Source: Pseudomonas koreensis
GTDB lineage: Bacteria > Pseudomonadota > Gammaproteobacteria > Pseudomonadales > Pseudomonadaceae
Reading direction: 5' to 3'
Length of the DNA: 64,000 bases
Assembly (NCBI RefSeq): GCF_025447595.1
Contig: NZ_JAOEJU010000002.1
Span: 1-64,000, forward strand
The notes below the pieces were generated by a model. That model was given only the letters and a program-made list of their open reading frames with translations. It had not been told where the DNA came from and ran no database searches. Positions 1 through 9,559 of this stretch are shown here, in pieces. Position 1 is the stretch's first letter. Every line of letters begins with the position of its first letter. The position numbers and the translations under genes are program-made.

Positions 1-2
1 TC

Positions 3-1079
3 AGCCCGGCGCAAGCTGCCTGGACTGTGAATATGGCGCCTGGAGCGACTGAAATCAGTCACGCAGTATTCGACCTGCACATGACCATTTTCTGGATCTG
101 TGTGGTGATCGGGATCATCGTCTTCGGCGCCATGTTCTGGTCGATGATGGTGCACCGCCGTTCTACCGGGCAGGTCGCCGCAAAATTCCACGAAAGCACC
201 ACCGTCGAAATTCTCTGGACCGTCGTCCCGCTGCTGATCCTGGTGGCGATGGCCGTTCCGGCGACCGCGACCCTGATCAAGATGTACGACACCAGTGAGC
301 CGGATATCGATATCCAGATCACCGGTTATCAGTGGAAGTGGCATTACAAATACCTGGGCCAGGACGTCGAGTTCTTCAGCAACCTGGCCACCCCCGCCGA
401 GCAGATCCACAACAAGGAAGCCAAGGGCGAGCATTACCTGCTTGAGGTCGACAAGCCACTGGTGCTACCGACCGGGGCCAAGGTGCGCTTCCTCGTGACC
501 TCCGCCGACGTGATCCACTCCTGGTGGGTGCCGGCCTTCGCGGTCAAGCGCGATGCGATTCCCGGGTTCGTCAACGAAGCCTGGACCCGCATCGACAAGC
601 CCGGCCTCTACCGTGGTCAGTGCGCCGAACTGTGCGGCAAGGACCACGGCTTCATGCCGATCGTGGTCGACGTCAAAGAGAAGGCCGACTACGAAAAATG
701 GCTCGCCGAGCGCAAGGCCGAAGCGTTGCAGCTCAAGGAGCTGACCAGCAAGGAATGGACCCTCGACGAACTCAAGGAACGCGGCGACAAGATCTACCAC
801 ACCACCTGCGTCGCCTGTCACCAGGCGGAAGGCCAGGGCTTGCCGCCGATGTTCCCGGCACTCAAGGGCTCGAAAATCGCCACCGGCCCGAAAGAGGCGC
901 ATCTGAGCCTGGTGTTCCACGGTAAACCGGGCACCGCCATGGCGGCGTTCGGCAAGCAGCTGTCGGAAGTCGATATCGCAGCGGTCGTGACCTACGAACG
1001 TAACGCCTGGGGCAACAACAAGGGCGACATGGTCACGCCAAAAGAAGTGCTGGAGCTGAAACAGGCGGAAAGCAAATGA
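3..1079 (+). CDS. coxB: Cytochrome c oxidase subunit II, 5' partial
   Basis: This is subunit II of an aa3-type cytochrome c oxidase; it takes electrons from cytochrome c and passes them to subunit I in the inner membrane. The start codon lies before the window: in-frame codons from base 3 read the end of a signal peptide (SPAQA, then AWTVN). Numbering from the GTG at 27, membrane helices lie near 20-42 and 65-86. The CuA ligands are H164, C199, C203, H207 and M210. A C-terminal cytochrome c domain carries CVACH at 261-265, so this is the caa3-like form with fused heme c. It opens the oxidase cluster, with ctaD 82 bp downstream. Confidence 0.97.
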   Translation, partial: SPAQAAWTVNMAPGATEISHAVFDLHMTIFWICVVIGIIVFGAMFWSMMVHRRSTGQVAAKFHESTTVEILWTVVPLLILVAMAVPATATLIKMYDTSEPDIDIQITGYQWKWHYKYLGQDVEFFSNLATPAEQIHNKEAKGEHYLLEVDKPLVLPTGAKVRFLVTSADVIHSWWVPAFAVKRDAIPGFVNEAWTRIDKPGLYRGQCAELCGKDHGFMPIVVDVKEKADYEKWLAERKAEALQLKELTSKEWTLDELKERGDKIYHTTCVACHQAEGQGLPPMFPALKGSKIATGPKEAHLSLVFHGKPGTAMAAFGKQLSEVDIAAVVTYERNAWGNNKGDMVTPKEVLELKQAESK

Positions 1080-1161
1080 GCCGGTCTATTGCGTACTTCG
1101 TGAACCGGTCGGGGCTCTGCGTCCCGGCTTGCCCAGTCCACTCTCTTGAAGGAGACCGGCC

Positions 1162-2754
1162 ATGAGCGCTGTCATCGATGACCACGGTCATGCCGACCAC
1201 GACCACGCCCACGGCCCCGCCAAAGGCCTGATGCGCTGGGTGCTGACCACCAACCACAAGGACATCGGCACGCTGTACCTGTGGTTTGCGTTCTGCATGT
1301 TCCTGCTCGGCGGCTCGTTCGCCATGGTGATCCGTGCCGAGCTGTTCCAGCCCGGCCTGCAGATCGTCGAGCCGGCGTTCTTCAACCAGATGACCACCAT
1401 GCACGGTCTGGTAATGGTGTTCGGTGCGGTGATGCCGGCGTTCGTCGGCCTCGCCAACTGGATGATCCCGCTGATGGTCGGCGCGCCGGACATGGCCCTG
1501 CCGCGGATGAACAACTTCAGCTTCTGGCTGCTGCCGGCGGCGTTCCTGCTGCTGGTCTCGACCCTGTTCACCCCCGGTGGCGGGCCGAACTTCGGCTGGA
1601 CGTTCTACGCACCGCTGTCCACCACCTATGCGCCGGAAAGCGTGACGTTCTTCATCTTCGCCATCCACCTGATGGGGATCAGTTCGATCATGGGCGCGAT
1701 CAACGTGATCGCGACCATCCTCAACCTGCGCGCCCCCGGCATGACCCTGATGAAAATGCCGCTGTTCGTCTGGACCTGGCTGATCACCGCGTTCCTGCTG
1801 ATCGCGGTGATGCCGGTGCTGGCCGGGTGCGTGACGATGATGCTGATGGACATCCACTTCGGCACCAGCTTCTTCAGTGCCGCCGGTGGCGGTGACCCGG
1901 TGCTGTTCCAGCATGTGTTCTGGTTCTTCGGCCACCCCGAGGTGTACATCATGATCCTGCCGGCCTTCGGCGCCGTCAGCCAGATCATCCCGACTTTCTC
2001 GCGCAAGCCGCTGTTCGGCTACACCTCGATGGTCTACGCCACGGCGAGCATCGCATTCCTGTCGTTCATCGTCTGGGCGCACCACATGTTCGTGGTGGGC
2101 ATTCCGCTGGTGGGGGAGTTGTTCTTCATGTACGCGACGATGCTGATCGCGGTGCCGACCGGGGTGAAGGTGTTCAACTGGGCCAGCACCATGTGGCAAG
2201 GCTCGATGACCTTCGAGACGCCGATGCTGTTTGCCGTGGCGTTCGTGATCCTGTTCTCCATCGGCGGTTTCTCCGGTCTGATGCTGGCCATCGCCCCGGC
2301 GGACTTCCAGTACCAGGACACCTACTTCGTGGTTGCGCACTTCCACTACGTGCTGGTGCCGGGGGCGATCTTCGGGATTTTCGCGTCTGCCTACTACTGG
2401 CTGCCGAAATGGACCGGCCACATGTACGACGAAACCCTGGGCAAGCTGCACTTCTGGCTGTCCTTCGTCGGCATGAACCTGACGTTCTTCCCGATGCACT
2501 TCGTGGGCCTGGCGGGCATGCCTCGGCGGATTCCGGACTACAACCTGCAGTTCGCCGACTTCAACATGGTCTCGTCGATCGGCGCGTTCATGTTCGGTGC
2601 CACGCAGATCTTCTTCCTGTTCATCGTGATCAAGACCATCCGTGGCGGCGAGCCGGCACCGGCCAAACCGTGGGATGGCGCCGAAGGTCTGGAATGGAGC
2701 GTGCCGTCACCGGCGCCGTATCACACCTTCACCACGCCGCCGGAAGTGAAATGA
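1162..2754 (+). CDS. ctaD: Cytochrome c oxidase subunit I
   Basis: This 530-aa catalytic subunit reduces O2 at the heme a3-CuB site and pumps protons. It has twelve predicted membrane segments. The low-spin heme ligand is H81. The CuB/cross-link region GHPEVY places H258 and Y262, H307-H308 are further CuB ligands, and the heme ligands H393 and H395 lie in AHFHY. The N-terminus is His-rich (HADHDHAHG), a possible metal-binding tail. A GGAGA ribosome site precedes the ATG. Length and motifs are normal for A-family heme-copper oxidases. A REP doublet separates it from ctaG. Confidence 0.98.
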   Translation: MSAVIDDHGHADHDHAHGPAKGLMRWVLTTNHKDIGTLYLWFAFCMFLLGGSFAMVIRAELFQPGLQIVEPAFFNQMTTMHGLVMVFGAVMPAFVGLANWMIPLMVGAPDMALPRMNNFSFWLLPAAFLLLVSTLFTPGGGPNFGWTFYAPLSTTYAPESVTFFIFAIHLMGISSIMGAINVIATILNLRAPGMTLMKMPLFVWTWLITAFLLIAVMPVLAGCVTMMLMDIHFGTSFFSAAGGGDPVLFQHVFWFFGHPEVYIMILPAFGAVSQIIPTFSRKPLFGYTSMVYATASIAFLSFIVWAHHMFVVGIPLVGELFFMYATMLIAVPTGVKVFNWASTMWQGSMTFETPMLFAVAFVILFSIGGFSGLMLAIAPADFQYQDTYFVVAHFHYVLVPGAIFGIFASAYYWLPKWTGHMYDETLGKLHFWLSFVGMNLTFFPMHFVGLAGMPRRIPDYNLQFADFNMVSSIGAFMFGATQIFFLFIVIKTIRGGEPAPAKPWDGAEGLEWSVPSPAPYHTFTTPPEVK

Positions 2755-2767
2755 AAATCCAACCCTA

Positions 2768-2855
2768 TGTGGGAGCGAGCCTGCTCGCGATGAACGATGA
2801 CGCGGTCTGCCTGCTAGACCGTAGCGCCTGCATCGCGAGCAGGCTCGCTCCCACA
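2768..2855. repeat. REP doublet (GAGCGAGCCTGCTCGC type)
   Basis: Two inverted copies of a Pseudomonas REP sequence, TGTGGGAGCGAGCCTGCTCG and its complement, flank a spacer of about 40 bases. Each arm holds an internal palindrome. The doublet lies inside the oxidase cluster, between ctaD and ctaG, so it would be transcribed and could fold as a stable hairpin in the mRNA. Confidence 0.92.
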
Positions 2856-2880
2856 AGGGCTCTCGGTAGAGACATTAATC

Positions 2881-3432
2881 ATGGCTGACTCGATTTCGAT
2901 GAAGAAGCTGGTCACCCGACTGCTCGGTGTGGTGGTGGCGATGTTCGTCTTCGGTTTTGCCCTGGTGCCGATCTACGACGTGATGTGCAAGGCGTTCGGC
3001 ATCAACGGCAAGACCGCCGGGCAGTACGAGGGCGAGCAGACCGTCGATGCTTCGCGGCAGGTGCGGGTGCAGTTTCTGTCGACCAACACCGCCGACATGC
3101 CGTGGGACTTCTATCCCAAGCATGACGAACTGACGGCCAACCCCGGCGCGGTGAACGAGATGATCTTCATCGCGCGCAATCCCACCGACAAACCGATGAG
3201 CGCGCAAGCGGTGCCGAGCATCGCGCCGAGCAATGCGGCCGCGTATTTCCACAAGACCGAATGCTTTTGCTTTACCCAGCAGGTGCTGCAGCCCGGTCAG
3301 CAGATCGAGATGCCGGTGCGTTTCATCGTTGACCGCGACATGCCCAAGGACGTGAAGCACCTGACGCTGTCCTACACGCTGTTCGATATCACCGCCCGAC
3401 ATCCTCCGGTGGCTGCAAACACTGGCGGTTAA
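2881..3432 (+). CDS. ctaG: Cytochrome c oxidase assembly protein CtaG/Cox11
   Basis: This 183-aa Cox11-family protein delivers copper to the CuB site of subunit I. One N-terminal membrane helix (about 12-32) is followed by a periplasmic immunoglobulin-like domain with the copper-binding pair C128 and C130 in ECFCFTQQ; C36 just after the helix is also typical. It lies between the subunit I and subunit III genes, as in other proteobacterial cox clusters. The REP doublet just upstream may separate its expression from ctaD. Confidence 0.96.
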   Translation: MADSISMKKLVTRLLGVVVAMFVFGFALVPIYDVMCKAFGINGKTAGQYEGEQTVDASRQVRVQFLSTNTADMPWDFYPKHDELTANPGAVNEMIFIARNPTDKPMSAQAVPSIAPSNAAAYFHKTECFCFTQQVLQPGQQIEMPVRFIVDRDMPKDVKHLTLSYTLFDITARHPPVAANTGG

Positions 3433-3457
3433 GCGTGCCCGATAAGGAGAACAATAA

Positions 3458-4345
3458 ATGGCAACTCATGAGCACTATTACGTCCCGGCCCAGAGCAAGT
3501 GGCCGATCGTGGCCACGGTGGGGATGTTCGTCACCGTGTACGGTCTGGCGACCTGGTTCAACGATCTGAAGGCAGCGCGTCCGGAATCCCACGGCCCGCT
3601 GATCTTTTTCGTCGGCGGCCTGTTGCTGGCGTACATGCTGTTCGGCTGGTTCGGCACGGTGATCAAGGAAAGCCGCGCGGGGTTGTACAGCCCGCAGCTG
3701 GATCGCTCGTTTCGCTGGGGCATGAGCTGGTTCATCTTCTCCGAGGTGATGTTCTTCATCGCCTTCTTCGGTGCGCTGTTCTACGTGCGGCACATTTCCG
3801 GCCCGGCGCTGGGCGGCGAAGGCACCAAAGGCATCGCCCACATGCTCTGGCCGAACTTCCAGTTCACCTGGCCGCTGCTGCACACGCCGGATCCGAAACT
3901 GTTCCCGCCGCCCAAGGAAGTCATCAGCCCCTGGGGCCTGCCGCTGATCAACACCATCCTGCTGGTAAGTTCCAGCGTGACCATCACCATCGCCCACCAC
4001 GCGCTGAAGAAAGGTCATCGCGGCGCGCTGAAACTGTGGCTGGCGATCACCGTGCTGCTGGGCTGCGCGTTCCTCGGCTTCCAGGCCGAAGAATACATCC
4101 ACGCCTACCACGAACTGGGGCTGACCCTCGGCTCGGGCATCTACGGCGCGACGTTCTTCATGCTCACCGGTTTCCACGGCGCCCACGTGACCATCGGCAC
4201 GATCATTCTGTTCGTGATGCTGATGCGCATCATGAAGGGCCACTTCGACAACGAACATCAGTTCGGTTTTGAAGCGGCGAGCTGGTATTGGCACTTCGTC
4301 GACGTGGTGTGGATCGGCTTGTTCATCTTCGTTTACGTGCTCTGA
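3458..4345 (+). CDS. ctaE: Cytochrome c oxidase subunit III
   Basis: This 295-aa integral membrane subunit III binds lipid and supports turnover stability of subunit I. Seven hydrophobic segments are visible, and the conserved C-terminus WYWHFVDVVWIGLFIFVYVL is intact. An AAGGAG ribosome site precedes the ATG at 3458. It is 25 bp from ctaG and clearly cotranscribed with it. It ends convergent with the small DUF2909 gene on the other strand. Confidence 0.97.
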   Translation: MATHEHYYVPAQSKWPIVATVGMFVTVYGLATWFNDLKAARPESHGPLIFFVGGLLLAYMLFGWFGTVIKESRAGLYSPQLDRSFRWGMSWFIFSEVMFFIAFFGALFYVRHISGPALGGEGTKGIAHMLWPNFQFTWPLLHTPDPKLFPPPKEVISPWGLPLINTILLVSSSVTITIAHHALKKGHRGALKLWLAITVLLGCAFLGFQAEEYIHAYHELGLTLGSGIYGATFFMLTGFHGAHVTIGTIILFVMLMRIMKGHFDNEHQFGFEAASWYWHFVDVVWIGLFIFVYVL

Positions 4346-4354
4346 GGAACAGAG

Positions 4355-4558
4355 CTACCAAGGCGCGTGCGACACCAGTTGGCCGCTGTAGAAACCCCAG
4401 GCAATCAAGCCGACGGTGACAGCGGCCAACGTCACCCGAACACTCAAGGCGATCACCAGCCGATTCGAGCTGCTGTCGTCCTTGACCAGGAAAAACAGGC
4501 CGCTGAACAGGCTGACCACCGTGGCAATCAGCATCAGGACGATGGCTGCTTTGAGCAT
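4355..4558 (-). CDS. Small twin-helix membrane protein (DUF2909 family)
   Basis: A 67-aa protein made almost only of two membrane helices (about 2-26 and 37-58) joined by a short polar loop KDDSSSN. I chose the ATG at 4558 because a GGAG ribosome site precedes it; the longer frame to 4612 adds an unlike Cys-rich leader. It matches the small DUF2909 proteins regularly found between ctaE and surf1 in Pseudomonas. The function is unknown; location suggests a link to oxidase assembly. It is the only gene of the cluster on the minus strand. Confidence 0.8.
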   Translation of the reverse strand: MLKAAIVLMLIATVVSLFSGLFFLVKDDSSSNRLVIALSVRVTLAAVTVGLIAWGFYSGQLVSHAPW

Positions 4559-4630
4559 GGGAAGAACTCCGGGGGAACAAGCGATGCACTTGAGTATAGC
4601 GATCGCACTCACTGATTTTCTGGCGCGACC

Positions 4631-5371
4631 ATGAAGCGCTTCCGGCCGGGCGTGGTGCCGACACTGGTGGTCGGCCTGCTGCTACCGTTGCTGATTTCGC
4701 TAGGCTTCTGGCAACTGGGCCGGGGCGCGGAGAAAACCGCCCTGCTCGCCAGCTACGCCGAGCGCCGCGCCGCCGAACCAATGGCCAGCACCGAGTTGCT
4801 GCACAGCGCCGACCCGGCCTTTCGCCGGGTGCATCTGCACGGCCAGTTCGATGCCGCCCACAGCCTGTTGCTGGACAACCGTCAGCGCAACGGCAAGGTC
4901 GGCGTCGAATTGCTGCAACCGTTTCAGGATCAACGCAGCGGCCAGTGGCTGTTGGTCAATCGCGGCTGGCTGCCGTGGCCGGACCGGCGCACGGCCCCGC
5001 AATTCAACACACCGACCGATGCCGTGAATGTCGATGCCTGGGTGTATGTCGCCCCCGGCGCCACCTTCCAGCTGCATGCCGATCCGGTCAGCAGCAGCTG
5101 GCCGCAAACCGTCACCGCCGTCGAGCCCGCGAAGCTGTGGAAAACCCTCGAACGCGACGGCTTCGCCTACGAATTACGCGCCGAACCCGGCCCGGCCAGC
5201 TATCAGGCCGACTGGCCGGTGGTCGCGATGGGCCCGGAAAAACACCTCGGTTACGCCGTGCAGTGGTTCGCCATGGCCACCGCCCTGTTCGGTCTTTACC
5301 TCTATCTCGGCTGGCACAACGCAAAGGAGAAACACCATGGGAGCGGCCATGAATCCACCCAGCATGTCTGA
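4631..5371 (+). CDS. SURF1-family cytochrome oxidase biogenesis protein
   Basis: A 246-aa SURF1/Shy1 homologue, a factor that helps insert heme a into subunit I. It shows the family layout: an N-terminal helix starting VPTLVVGLLLPLLISLGFWQ, a periplasmic domain with the conserved RRVHLHGQFD and NRGWLPWP segments, and a C-terminal helix near 207-226. No strong ribosome site precedes the ATG. Its last 35 bases overlap the next gene, indicating translational coupling. Confidence 0.93.
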   Translation: MKRFRPGVVPTLVVGLLLPLLISLGFWQLGRGAEKTALLASYAERRAAEPMASTELLHSADPAFRRVHLHGQFDAAHSLLLDNRQRNGKVGVELLQPFQDQRSGQWLLVNRGWLPWPDRRTAPQFNTPTDAVNVDAWVYVAPGATFQLHADPVSSSWPQTVTAVEPAKLWKTLERDGFAYELRAEPGPASYQADWPVVAMGPEKHLGYAVQWFAMATALFGLYLYLGWHNAKEKHHGSGHESTQHV

Positions 5372-5930
5372 AGCAAAAGCCCCGGCCAGTCGCCGCCGCG
5401 GACGCATCCAGCTGCTGCTGATCGTGCTTGGCGTGGTCGGTCCGATGATCCTCGCCACCGGCATGTACAAGTTGCAGTTCTGGGTGCCGGAAGGTCGCAG
5501 CTATCACGGCGAACTGATCGGCAACGGCCAGACCCGCGCCGACCTCGGCATCCAGGCTGACGAAATGCGCTGGCAAATGCTGGTCACCGCGCCGAAGGAC
5601 TGCGCGGTGGATTGCCAGCAACTGGTGTACCTGGCGCGGCAGATCCAGATCGGCCTGGGCCGCGAAGCCGGGCGCGCCAGCCATGCACTCGCTGCCGCGC
5701 AACCACTGACCGCCGACTATGAAGCCAAACTGAGCCGCGAATATCCGCAACTGCAACGTTACCCGCTAGATAGCGCCGCGTTCAGCAAAGCTACCGGCGA
5801 CAAAGCCACGCCGCAGCTGTGGATCATCGACCCCCACGGCAACCTCGTGCTGCGCTACGACCCGAGCGTCAAGGGCAAGGATCTGCTCAACGACCTGCGC
5901 CACCTGCTGAAACTGTCGAACATCGGATAA
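5337..5930 (+). CDS. Membrane-anchored thioredoxin-like protein of the cox cluster
   Basis: A 197-aa protein with a short cytoplasmic N-terminus, one helix (about 21-42) and a periplasmic domain. The start at 5337 is set by AAGGAG 8 bases upstream; it overlaps surf1 by 35 bases in another frame. The domain looks like a degenerate SCO/thioredoxin fold: a C-x3-C pair in KDCAVDCQ replaces the SCO CxxxC, and LWIIDPHGNLVLRYDP resembles the late SCO strand. Its position between surf1 and ctaA suggests copper or thiol handling during oxidase assembly. That role is inferred. Confidence 0.85.
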   Translation: MGAAMNPPSMSEAKAPASRRRGRIQLLLIVLGVVGPMILATGMYKLQFWVPEGRSYHGELIGNGQTRADLGIQADEMRWQMLVTAPKDCAVDCQQLVYLARQIQIGLGREAGRASHALAAAQPLTADYEAKLSREYPQLQRYPLDSAAFSKATGDKATPQLWIIDPHGNLVLRYDPSVKGKDLLNDLRHLLKLSNIG

Positions 5931-5940
5931 GGGCATCGTC

Positions 5941-7020
5941 ATGGCCAAACCTGGATTTCGCCTCGCGCTGTTTGCCACCCTGCTGGCACTGATCGTGGTG
6001 CTGCTCGGCGCCTACACCCGCCTGACCCACGCCGGCCTCGGCTGTCCGGACTGGCCGGGCTGCTACGGGTTCATCAGCGTGCCAAAAAGCGAAGCCCAAC
6101 TGGCCCATGCCGAACTGCATTACCCCGACTCGCCAGTAGAGGCGCACAAAGGCTGGAACGAGATGATCCACCGCTACTTTGCCGGCACCCTCGGCATGCT
6201 GATTTCAGTACTGGCCGGGAGGGCGTGGGTGAACCGCCGTCATCCCGGGCAACCGCTGAAACTACCGCTGTTTCTGCTGGCTGTGGTGTTCGCCCAAGCG
6301 GCGTTCGGCATGTGGACGGTGACGCTCAAGCTCTGGCCGCAAGTGGTGACCGGGCATCTGCTCGGTGGCTTCGCGACCTTGAGCCTGCTGTTTCTACTGA
6401 CGTTAAGACTGTCCGGCGTGCTGCCGGCGCTGACCGTGCCCAAGCGTCTGCAATATTGGGCGACTGCCGGCCTGTTGCTGGTGATCGGCCAGATTGCTCT
6501 CGGCGGCTGGGTCAGCTCCAACTATGCGGCGGTGGCCTGCATCGACTTCCCGACCTGCCACGGCCAATGGCTGCCGCCGGCGGATTTCGCCAACGGTTTT
6601 CACCTGACCCAGCACATCGGCCCCAATTACCTCGGCGGGCAACTCGACAGCGATGCGCGCACGGCGATTCACCTGACCCACCGCATCGGCGCGTTGCTGG
6701 TGACGATCGTCCTGCTTGGTCTGGCGTGGCAACTGAAAGTGGTGGGCATGACGCGACTGGCCGGGCTGGTGCTGATCGCCCTCGCCGCGCAGATTACCCT
6801 TGGCATCAGCAATGTGCTGTTTCATCTGCCGCTGCCGGTGGCCGTGGCGCACAACGCCGGCGGCGCAGCGCTGCTGCTGACGATGGTGCTGGTCAACTAT
6901 CACGCGCGGACCAGCCTGGTTCGGGTCAAGCAGCCGATGATCGCGCGCTGGCGCCTGAGCCCGCGCAAACACTCGGCGGCGCCCATCACTATTAAAGGAG
7001 AGACGCCATGGCGATTCTGA
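5941..7020 (+). CDS. ctaA: Heme A synthase (COX15/CtaA)
   Basis: This 359-aa protein converts heme O to heme A, supplying the oxidase cofactor. It is a polytopic inner-membrane protein with about eight helices in two repeated halves. Heme-ligand histidines sit in [21 protein letters not shown] and related positions, and paired cysteines occur in the extracytoplasmic loops ([15 protein letters not shown]). The gene follows the thioredoxin-like gene by 10 bp and overlaps ctaB by 13 bp, so heme O synthesis and conversion are translationally coupled. Confidence 0.95.
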   Translation: MAKPGFRLALFATLLALIVVLLGAYTRLTHAGLGCPDWPGCYGFISVPKSEAQLAHAELHYPDSPVEAHKGWNEMIHRYFAGTLGMLISVLAGRAWVNRRHPGQPLKLPLFLLAVVFAQAAFGMWTVTLKLWPQVVTGHLLGGFATLSLLFLLTLRLSGVLPALTVPKRLQYWATAGLLLVIGQIALGGWVSSNYAAVACIDFPTCHGQWLPPADFANGFHLTQHIGPNYLGGQLDSDARTAIHLTHRIGALLVTIVLLGLAWQLKVVGMTRLAGLVLIALAAQITLGISNVLFHLPLPVAVAHNAGGAALLLTMVLVNYHARTSLVRVKQPMIARWRLSPRKHSAAPITIKGETPWRF

Positions 7021-7907
7021 TCGGCGAACGTCCGGCGCAGGCGCTGTGGCGTGATTACCTGGAGCTGACCAAACCGAAAGTCGTGGTGCTGATGCTGATC
7101 ACCTCTCTGGTGGGCATGTTCCTCGCGACCCGCGCCGGGGTGCCGTGGACGGTGCTGGTGTTCGGCAACCTGGGGATCGCGTTGTGTGCCGGTGGCGCGG
7201 CGGCGGTCAATCATGTCGTGGATCGGCGCATCGATGCGGTCATGGCCCGCACCCATAAACGGCCGCTGGCCGAGGGCCGGGTTTCACCCACAGGAGCACT
7301 GACCTTTGCGCTGGTGCTGGCGCTGCTCGGCCAGGCCTTGCTGCTGACCTTCACCAATCCGCTGACCGCGTGGCTGACTTTGGCTTCTCTGCTCGGCTAC
7401 GCGGTGATCTACACCGGTTTCCTCAAGCGCGCGACGCCGCAGAACATCGTCATCGGCGGTCTTGCTGGCGCTGCCCCGCCGCTGCTTGGTTGGACCGCCG
7501 CTACCGGACACGTCAGCGCCGAACCGTTGCTGCTGGTGCTCATCATCTTCGCCTGGACCCCGCCGCACTTCTGGGCGCTGGCCATCCATCGCAAGGAGGA
7601 ATACGCCAAGGCCGACATTCCGATGCTGCCGGTCACCCACGGCGAGCGCTACACCAAGGTGCACATTCTGCTGTACACCTTCGCCCTGCTGGCGGTGAGC
7701 CTGCTGCCGTATGTGATCCACATGAGCGGCCTGCTGTACCTGATCTGCGCGCTCGGTCTGGGCGCGCGGTTTCTGCAATGGGCCGTGGTGCTGTACCGTG
7801 GCACTCGGCCGCACGCGGCGATCAACACCTTCAAGTACTCTATCTGGTACTTGTTTCTGCTGTTCATCGCCCTGCTCGTAGACCACTACTTACTGTTGAA
7901 CCTATGA
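7008..7907 (+). CDS. ctaB: Protoheme IX farnesyltransferase (heme O synthase)
   Basis: A 299-aa UbiA-family prenyltransferase that adds a farnesyl group to heme B to give heme O. The prenyl-diphosphate Asp-rich motif [20 protein letters not shown] is present near residue 65, and the second motif near [13 protein letters not shown] is intact. Nine hydrophobic helices are expected. A GGAG ribosome site precedes the ATG. It overlaps ctaA at its start and senC at its end (ATGA). Confidence 0.96.
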   Translation: MAILIGERPAQALWRDYLELTKPKVVVLMLITSLVGMFLATRAGVPWTVLVFGNLGIALCAGGAAAVNHVVDRRIDAVMARTHKRPLAEGRVSPTGALTFALVLALLGQALLLTFTNPLTAWLTLASLLGYAVIYTGFLKRATPQNIVIGGLAGAAPPLLGWTAATGHVSAEPLLLVLIIFAWTPPHFWALAIHRKEEYAKADIPMLPVTHGERYTKVHILLYTFALLAVSLLPYVIHMSGLLYLICALGLGARFLQWAVVLYRGTRPHAAINTFKYSIWYLFLLFIALLVDHYLLLNL

Positions 7908-8539
7908 CTCGAACCCAGAAAACCGTCTTCATCCTCGTCGCCGTGATCGCGCTGATCCTCGGCCTGACCGTCAACAAAGTGCTGAGCGGCAAGGGCCAGG
8001 GCGACCCGACCGCACTGATCGACGCCGGCATCATCCTGCTGCCGCAGAGCCGTAACCTGCCGGGAGTGACGATGACCAATCAGGACGGCCAGCCGGTCAC
8101 GGTCAACGCGCTCAAGGGCAAGTGGAGCCTGCTGTTCTTCGGCTACACCTTCTGCCCGGACATCTGCCCGACCACCCTCGCCCAGCTGCGCCAGATCAAG
8201 AGCGAGCTGCCGAAGGACGCTGTGGATAAATTGCAGATCGTGCTGGTCAGCGTCGACCCTAACCGCGACAACCCTGCGCAGTTGAAGCAGTATCTGGGTT
8301 ACTTCGATCCACAGTTCATCGGCCTGACGCCGAAGTCGATCGATGAGCTGCAGAAGGTGGCGAACGCGGTGAGCATTCCGTTCATTCCGGCGGACACCAG
8401 CAAGCCGAATTACACGGTGGATCACAGCGGCAATCTGGCAGTGATCGGGCCGGACGGGACGCAACGCGGGTTTATTCGTGCGCCGTTGAACAACGCCAAG
8501 CTGGTGGCGCAGTTGCCGGTGATGTTGAACCGCAAGTAA
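7904..8539 (+). CDS. SCO1/SenC copper chaperone
   Basis: A 211-aa SCO-family protein that metallates the CuA centre of subunit II. The start at 7904 forms an ATGA overlap with the ctaB stop. One N-terminal helix (about 8-27) anchors a periplasmic thioredoxin-like domain with copper ligands C84 and C88 (TFCPDICP) and H174 (DHSGN). It is the last gene of the cluster; a REP doublet and a strong bidirectional terminator follow. Confidence 0.95.
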   Translation: MTRTQKTVFILVAVIALILGLTVNKVLSGKGQGDPTALIDAGIILLPQSRNLPGVTMTNQDGQPVTVNALKGKWSLLFFGYTFCPDICPTTLAQLRQIKSELPKDAVDKLQIVLVSVDPNRDNPAQLKQYLGYFDPQFIGLTPKSIDELQKVANAVSIPFIPADTSKPNYTVDHSGNLAVIGPDGTQRGFIRAPLNNAKLVAQLPVMLNRK

Positions 8540-8555
8540 GACCAACACAGTCCAA

Positions 8556-8645
8556 TGTGGGAGCGAGCTTGCTCGGGAAGAGGCCAGCACATTCAACATC
8601 TGTATTGACTGACACACCGTTTTCGCGAGCAAGCTCGCTCCCACA
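8556..8645. repeat. REP doublet (GAGCGAGCTTGCTCGC type)
   Basis: Inverted REP pair between two convergent genes. The right arm is canonical (TTCGCGAGCAAGCTCGCTCC) but the left arm carries one change (GCTCGGGAA instead of GCTCGCGAA), a sign of decay in one arm. Confidence 0.9.
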
Positions 8646-8664
8646 GGGACGGTGTTTCAAGCAC

Positions 8665-8697
8665 AAAAAAGGGGCGCATTGAATGCGCCCCTTTTTT
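8665..8697. terminator. Bidirectional intrinsic terminator
   Basis: The GGGGCGCATT / AATGCGCCCC hairpin is flanked by six A residues on the left and six T residues on the right. It works in both directions, ending the cox cluster on the plus strand and metNIQ on the minus strand. Confidence 0.92.
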
Positions 8698-8711
8698 GCA
8701 GCAAAACCAGA

Positions 8712-9485
8712 TCAGAACGCCGGCAATACCGCGCCCTTGTACTTCTCGGTAATGAATTTCTTCACTTCCGGGCTGTGCAGCGCAGCGGCCAGTTTCTTCA
8801 TGGCGTCGCTGTCCTTATTGTCCGCGCGGGACACCAGGATGTTCACGTAAGGCGAGTCGCTGCCTTCGATGACCAGCGCATCCTTGGACGGATCGAGCTT
8901 GGCTTCCAGCGCGTAGTTGGTGTTGATCAGCGCCAGGTCCACCTGGGTCAGCACGCGCGGGATGGTCGCGGCTTCCAGTTCACGGATCTTCAGGTTTTTC
9001 GGGTTCTGGGCGATGTCCTTGACGGTCGACAGGATGTTGGTCGGATCCTTCAGGGTGATCACGCCAGCCTTGGCCAGCAGCAACAGCGCACGGCCGCCGT
9101 TGGTGGCGTCGTTCGGGATCACCACGTTGGCGCCGCCTGGCAGCTCTTCGATTTTCTTGAACTTGCTGGAATAGGCGCCCAGCGGTTCCAGGTGCACGCC
9201 GGTCACGGAAACCAGGCTGGTGCCCTTGGCCTTGTTGAACTCATCGAGGTACGGCTGGTGCTGGAAGAAGTTGGCGTCCAGACGCTTCTCGGCCACCTGT
9301 ACGTTCGGCTGAACGTAGTCGGTGAAGACCTTGACCTTCAGATCCACGCCTTCTTTGGCCAGTACCGGCTTCACGAACTCGAGGATTTCCGCGTGCGGCA
9401 CCGGGGTGGCAGCAACGGTCAGGGTTTCGTCGGCGTGGGCCGAGAACGCTGCAACGGCAGCCAGGGCAACGATCAGTTTTTTCAT
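8712..9485 (-). CDS. metQ: Methionine ABC transporter substrate-binding protein
   Basis: A 257-aa NlpA/MetQ-family periplasmic binding protein for methionine import. The signal peptide ends at AHA-DE (about residue 18). There is no lipobox cysteine, so unlike E. coli MetQ this one should be soluble in the periplasm. The family core (VAATPVPHAEIL, FFQHQPYLDEF, IPNDATNGGRAL, ALINTNYAL) is complete. It is the third gene of a metN-metI-metQ operon read on the minus strand, 74 bp after metI. Confidence 0.94.
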   Translation of the reverse strand: MKKLIVALAAVAAFSAHADETLTVAATPVPHAEILEFVKPVLAKEGVDLKVKVFTDYVQPNVQVAEKRLDANFFQHQPYLDEFNKAKGTSLVSVTGVHLEPLGAYSSKFKKIEELPGGANVVIPNDATNGGRALLLLAKAGVITLKDPTNILSTVKDIAQNPKNLKIRELEAATIPRVLTQVDLALINTNYALEAKLDPSKDALVIEGSDSPYVNILVSRADNKDSDAMKKLAAALHSPEVKKFITEKYKGAVLPAF

Positions 9486-9559
9486 TCAGCTAACTCCTTT
9501 TTACGGCGCCCGTCTGGCGCCTGCCAGCGAATGGCCGGCTCATGTCATTACAAAACCGG

